From: Acidobacteriaceae bacterium | GTDB taxonomy: Bacteria > Acidobacteriota > Terriglobia > Terriglobales > Acidobacteriaceae | Reading direction: 5' to 3' | Assembly: GCA_027307295.1 (NCBI GenBank) | Contig: DAHUXF010000004.1 | Coordinates: 1-25,693 of the forward strand | Length of the DNA stretch: 25,693 nucleotides | Shown: positions 24,222-25,693 of the stretch, piece after piece | Numbering within the stretch: position 1 is the stretch's first letter | How the letters are laid out: each line of letters opens with the position of its first letter | Notes under the pieces: generated by a model | The model's database searches: none | What the model saw: the letters and a program-made list of their open reading frames with translations, nothing else | Told to the model about the DNA's origin: nothing | Made by a program: the position numbers and the translations under genes

Positions 24222-24757
24222 CCCAATCACTCCTAGCACAGAATTTTGGAAAAGGTCGGCGGCCTCAGGGATAGTTGGTAAATGAATAGTTATTCATCGG
24301 CTTTCTTTTTTGAAACTATTCAAAATGCCGGCACATTCATGGACCATTCGCCCGTACACCGCAACCCGCAACATCTGGCTGGGAGCCAAATGTTGCGCTT
24401 GAAAAGTCTCTGCCTCGGATGTGCCCTTGTCAAGGGTAGCCAGCCCTTCAAGCAAGTTATATCTCCACCACAGCGTCATGAGCCACAGGGCCCGCATGTT
24501 TTGCAATTGAACATAACCAGAAGAAGCAGCTCATGGACGCCGAAATTAAAGAAATAGGCAGGCTTGTGGCTGGTTTGGCAGTATTGAGAGCAGCATATGA
24601 CTCCATTACTTTGAATAATGCAATGGTTGTTCCTATTTTGGGAAACATCTTCTACCGTTCGTATGTGCGGGAGCATCTTGTGGAAAGCTTGCAACCAGAG
24701 ACATTCTGTGACACCAGTGCAAGCTTTACCTGTGTTATAAAATGTGCATCGCGCCAC
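24222..24757. promoter_or_regulatory. Divergent intergenic region with TGAATA/TATTCA dyads
   Basis: 536 bases between the hydrolase and sigma-factor starts. ATGAATA-GT-TATTCAT (24282-24297) has perfect 7-nt arms, and a further half site CTATTCA lies at 24316-24322, 61-101 nt from the hydrolase start; together they look like an operator cluster. A bulged hairpin (CTTG-tc-AAGGG ... CCCTT-CAAG, 24426-24452) and an AT-rich TATAAA (24736-24741) precede the sigma gene. An in-frame ATG at 24533 would extend the sigma protein by 75 residues, but that stretch lacks sigma homology and looks non-coding. Confidence 0.4.
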
Positions 24758-25372
24758 GTGACAAATTATTCAAAGCTTGGGCCCCAGGAACTTATTGCGG
24801 AATGTGTTTCCACCATGTCCGCACCTGTGTGGGAGGAGTTTGTCCGCAGATTCCAGCCGCTGATTGCTGGCGTAGTGGCACGTACCGCCAGCCGCTGGGT
24901 GCCGGTCACGGCTGCAATCGTAGATGACCTTGTCCAGGAAACCTACCTTAAGCTCTGCACGGAAGAATTCAGGCGGCTGCGCGACTTTGTCAGCAGGCAT
25001 GAAGATGCCATTTATGGGTATTTGAAAGCGATTGCCTATACAGTCACCCTGGATTACTTCAAGGTGCATTACGCCGCCAAGCGGGGCGCGAAACTCCGCA
25101 GTGATGGCGACTTTGACGATTCTCTGCGCGTGGAAGGTAAAGCAAGCTCGGTGGAAACCGATATCCTGTTGCGTGAACTGGAGCAGATGGCAGTCCAGCT
25201 TGCTGAAGGAGACCGGGACAAGCTGGTCTTTGTCCTTTACTACCGCCAGGGTTTCACGACCAGTAAAATCGCGAAAATACCCGGCATTGGGCTATCGCAA
25301 AAGGGCGTGGAGAGCTGCCTGCACCGCCTTACAGAGCGGCTTAGAAAACGTGTAGTGGGCGAAACATTTTAG
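24758..25372 (+). CDS. ECF-like sigma-70 family RNA polymerase sigma factor
   Basis: 204 residues from GTG at 24758. Region 2 spans about 35-110 (PLIAGVVARTA, then DDLVQETYLKLC and YGYLKAIAYTVTLDYFK), and region 4 the end (EGDRDKLVFVLYYRQGFTTSKIAK wording split by family gaps, then GVESCLHRLTERLRKRV). Region 3 is absent, as in ECF factors. The start is uncertain: family members usually begin just before the LGPQELIAECV segment, which favours 24758, but no Shine-Dalgarno precedes it; the longer form from ATG 24533 is possible. A zinc-finger gene follows after 57 nt, a sigma/regulator pairing common in Acidobacteriota from memory. Target promoters are unknown. Confidence 0.85.
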   Translation: MTNYSKLGPQELIAECVSTMSAPVWEEFVRRFQPLIAGVVARTASRWVPVTAAIVDDLVQETYLKLCTEEFRRLRDFVSRHEDAIYGYLKAIAYTVTLDYFKVHYAAKRGAKLRSDGDFDDSLRVEGKASSVETDILLRELEQMAVQLAEGDRDKLVFVLYYRQGFTTSKIAKIPGIGLSQKGVESCLHRLTERLRKRVVGETF

Positions 25373-25405
25373 TCTTTCCTGCATGAAGGAATAAGCTCCG
25401 GATTG

Positions 25406-25421
25406 TCCTTATATATAAGGA
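25406..25421 (+). promoter_or_regulatory. Perfect 16-nt palindrome overlapping a ribosome binding site
   Basis: TCCTTATATATAAGGA is its own reverse complement. Its right arm supplies most of the Shine-Dalgarno AAGGAG (25417-25422) of the next gene, and the left arm TCCTT is an anti-Shine-Dalgarno. In RNA it can form a 6-bp hairpin with a TATA loop that hides the site; in DNA it could be an operator. A second small hairpin TTCCT-GCATGA-AGGAA lies at 25376-25391. Confidence 0.55.
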
Positions 25422-25429
25422 GATGAGGA

Positions 25430-25693
25430 TTGCGGCAAATCAACGATCACGTGACAGTAGAGGAGGCCCTTCGCGCCTTACATGCGCGTGCTCGCCCTGA
25501 GAATACCGCCGAGCCCGAAATTGAAGGCCATTTGCGCCAATGCCGGCGTTGTACGCAAATGGTGGAAGAGTGTCAGCAATTCATGTCAAGGTTATACGGA
25601 TTCGATAGTTCGGAACAATCAACTCACCCCAACGAATGCCTGTCTCCGAGCGCCTGGGGCGAATTGGTTGCGGGACTGATGTCCGAAGAAGAT
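25430..25693 (+). CDS. zf-HC2-like zinc-finger protein, probable sigma-factor partner (3' end cut by window)
   Basis: The frame runs from a TTG at 25430 to the window end, 88 codons. The TTG is chosen because AAGGAG lies 7 nt upstream; a GTG at 25451 is the alternative. The zinc motif H34-x3-C38-x2-C41 (GHLRQCRRC) follows a short helical region (VTVEEALRALHARARPE). A second segment (ECLSPSAWGELVAGLMSEED) looks like the start of another such module, whose Cys/His residues would lie beyond the window. It directly follows the ECF sigma gene, so it may bind that sigma factor. A transmembrane or effector part may follow but cannot be seen. It resembles the orphan zinc-finger protein at 12727-13020 in motif only. 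Confidence 0.72.
   Translation, partial: MRQINDHVTVEEALRALHARARPENTAEPEIEGHLRQCRRCTQMVEECQQFMSRLYGFDSSEQSTHPNECLSPSAWGELVAGLMSEED

Noticed and set aside
24533..24757. 75-residue N-terminal extension of the sigma factor
   Set aside because: It lacks sigma-factor motifs, has lower GC than the rest of the gene, and includes TATAAA-like promoter sequence; the family normally starts near the GTG at 24758.

Overview
The window looks like a chromosomal segment of an uncultured soil-type Acidobacteriota bacterium. This is an inference from gene content, not from a marker gene. The content is several secreted CRTAC1-like beta-propellers (FG-GAP/VCBS repeats plus an ASPIC/UnbV domain), TPR proteins, a multiheme cytochrome, a NarL-type two-component system, and an ECF sigma factor followed by a zinc-finger gene. 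Base composition is moderately GC-rich, and no rRNA, tRNA, IS element or CRISPR array was seen.

Layout. (1) Positions 1-5280, minus strand: an operon that reads, in transcription order, membrane-anchored pentaheme cytochrome with C-terminal TPRs (2398-5280), CRTAC1 protein (681-2417), TPR protein (1-636, cut by the window edge). (2) Positions 5281-5611: divergent intergenic region with a perfect TTTGACCC-N10-GGGTCAAA dyad. (3) Positions 5612-12539, plus strand: a tightly packed six-gene operon of NarL-type response regulator, DUF4231 (SLATT-like) 2-TM protein, DegT-family aminotransferase, amidase-signature enzyme, NarX-type histidine kinase, and a second CRTAC1 protein with a twin-arginine signal that is a clear paralogue of the one at 681-2417. 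(4) Positions 12727-13020: an orphan zf-HC2-like zinc-finger protein. (5) Positions 13099-20586, minus strand: a second propeller operon of CRTAC1 (18787-20586), TPR (18032-18790), CRTAC1 (16314-18044), TPR (15760-16317) and an FG-GAP protein (13099-15699), joined by ATGA and 13-nt overlaps. The last two are in one reading frame, separated only by a TAA codon at 15762-15760, and look like one TPR/FG-GAP fusion gene broken by a nonsense change. (6) Positions 20587-25693: a small hypothetical protein, an exported protein with a Pro/Ala/Gln-rich linker, an exported alpha/beta hydrolase with a good rho-independent terminator, an ECF-like sigma factor, and the start of a zinc-finger protein whose ribosome binding site lies inside a perfect 16-nt palindrome.

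How the genes may work together. Five FG-GAP/ASPIC propellers occur within 20 kb, and three CRTAC1 genes are each followed directly by a TPR gene. TPR domains are also joined to the cytochrome and to the split FG-GAP protein. The most economical reading is a family of exported Ca2+-loop propellers working with dedicated TPR partners at the envelope, one set tied to a multiheme electron-transfer protein and another placed under a two-component system. No function has been shown for such a system, and this is offered as a hypothesis.
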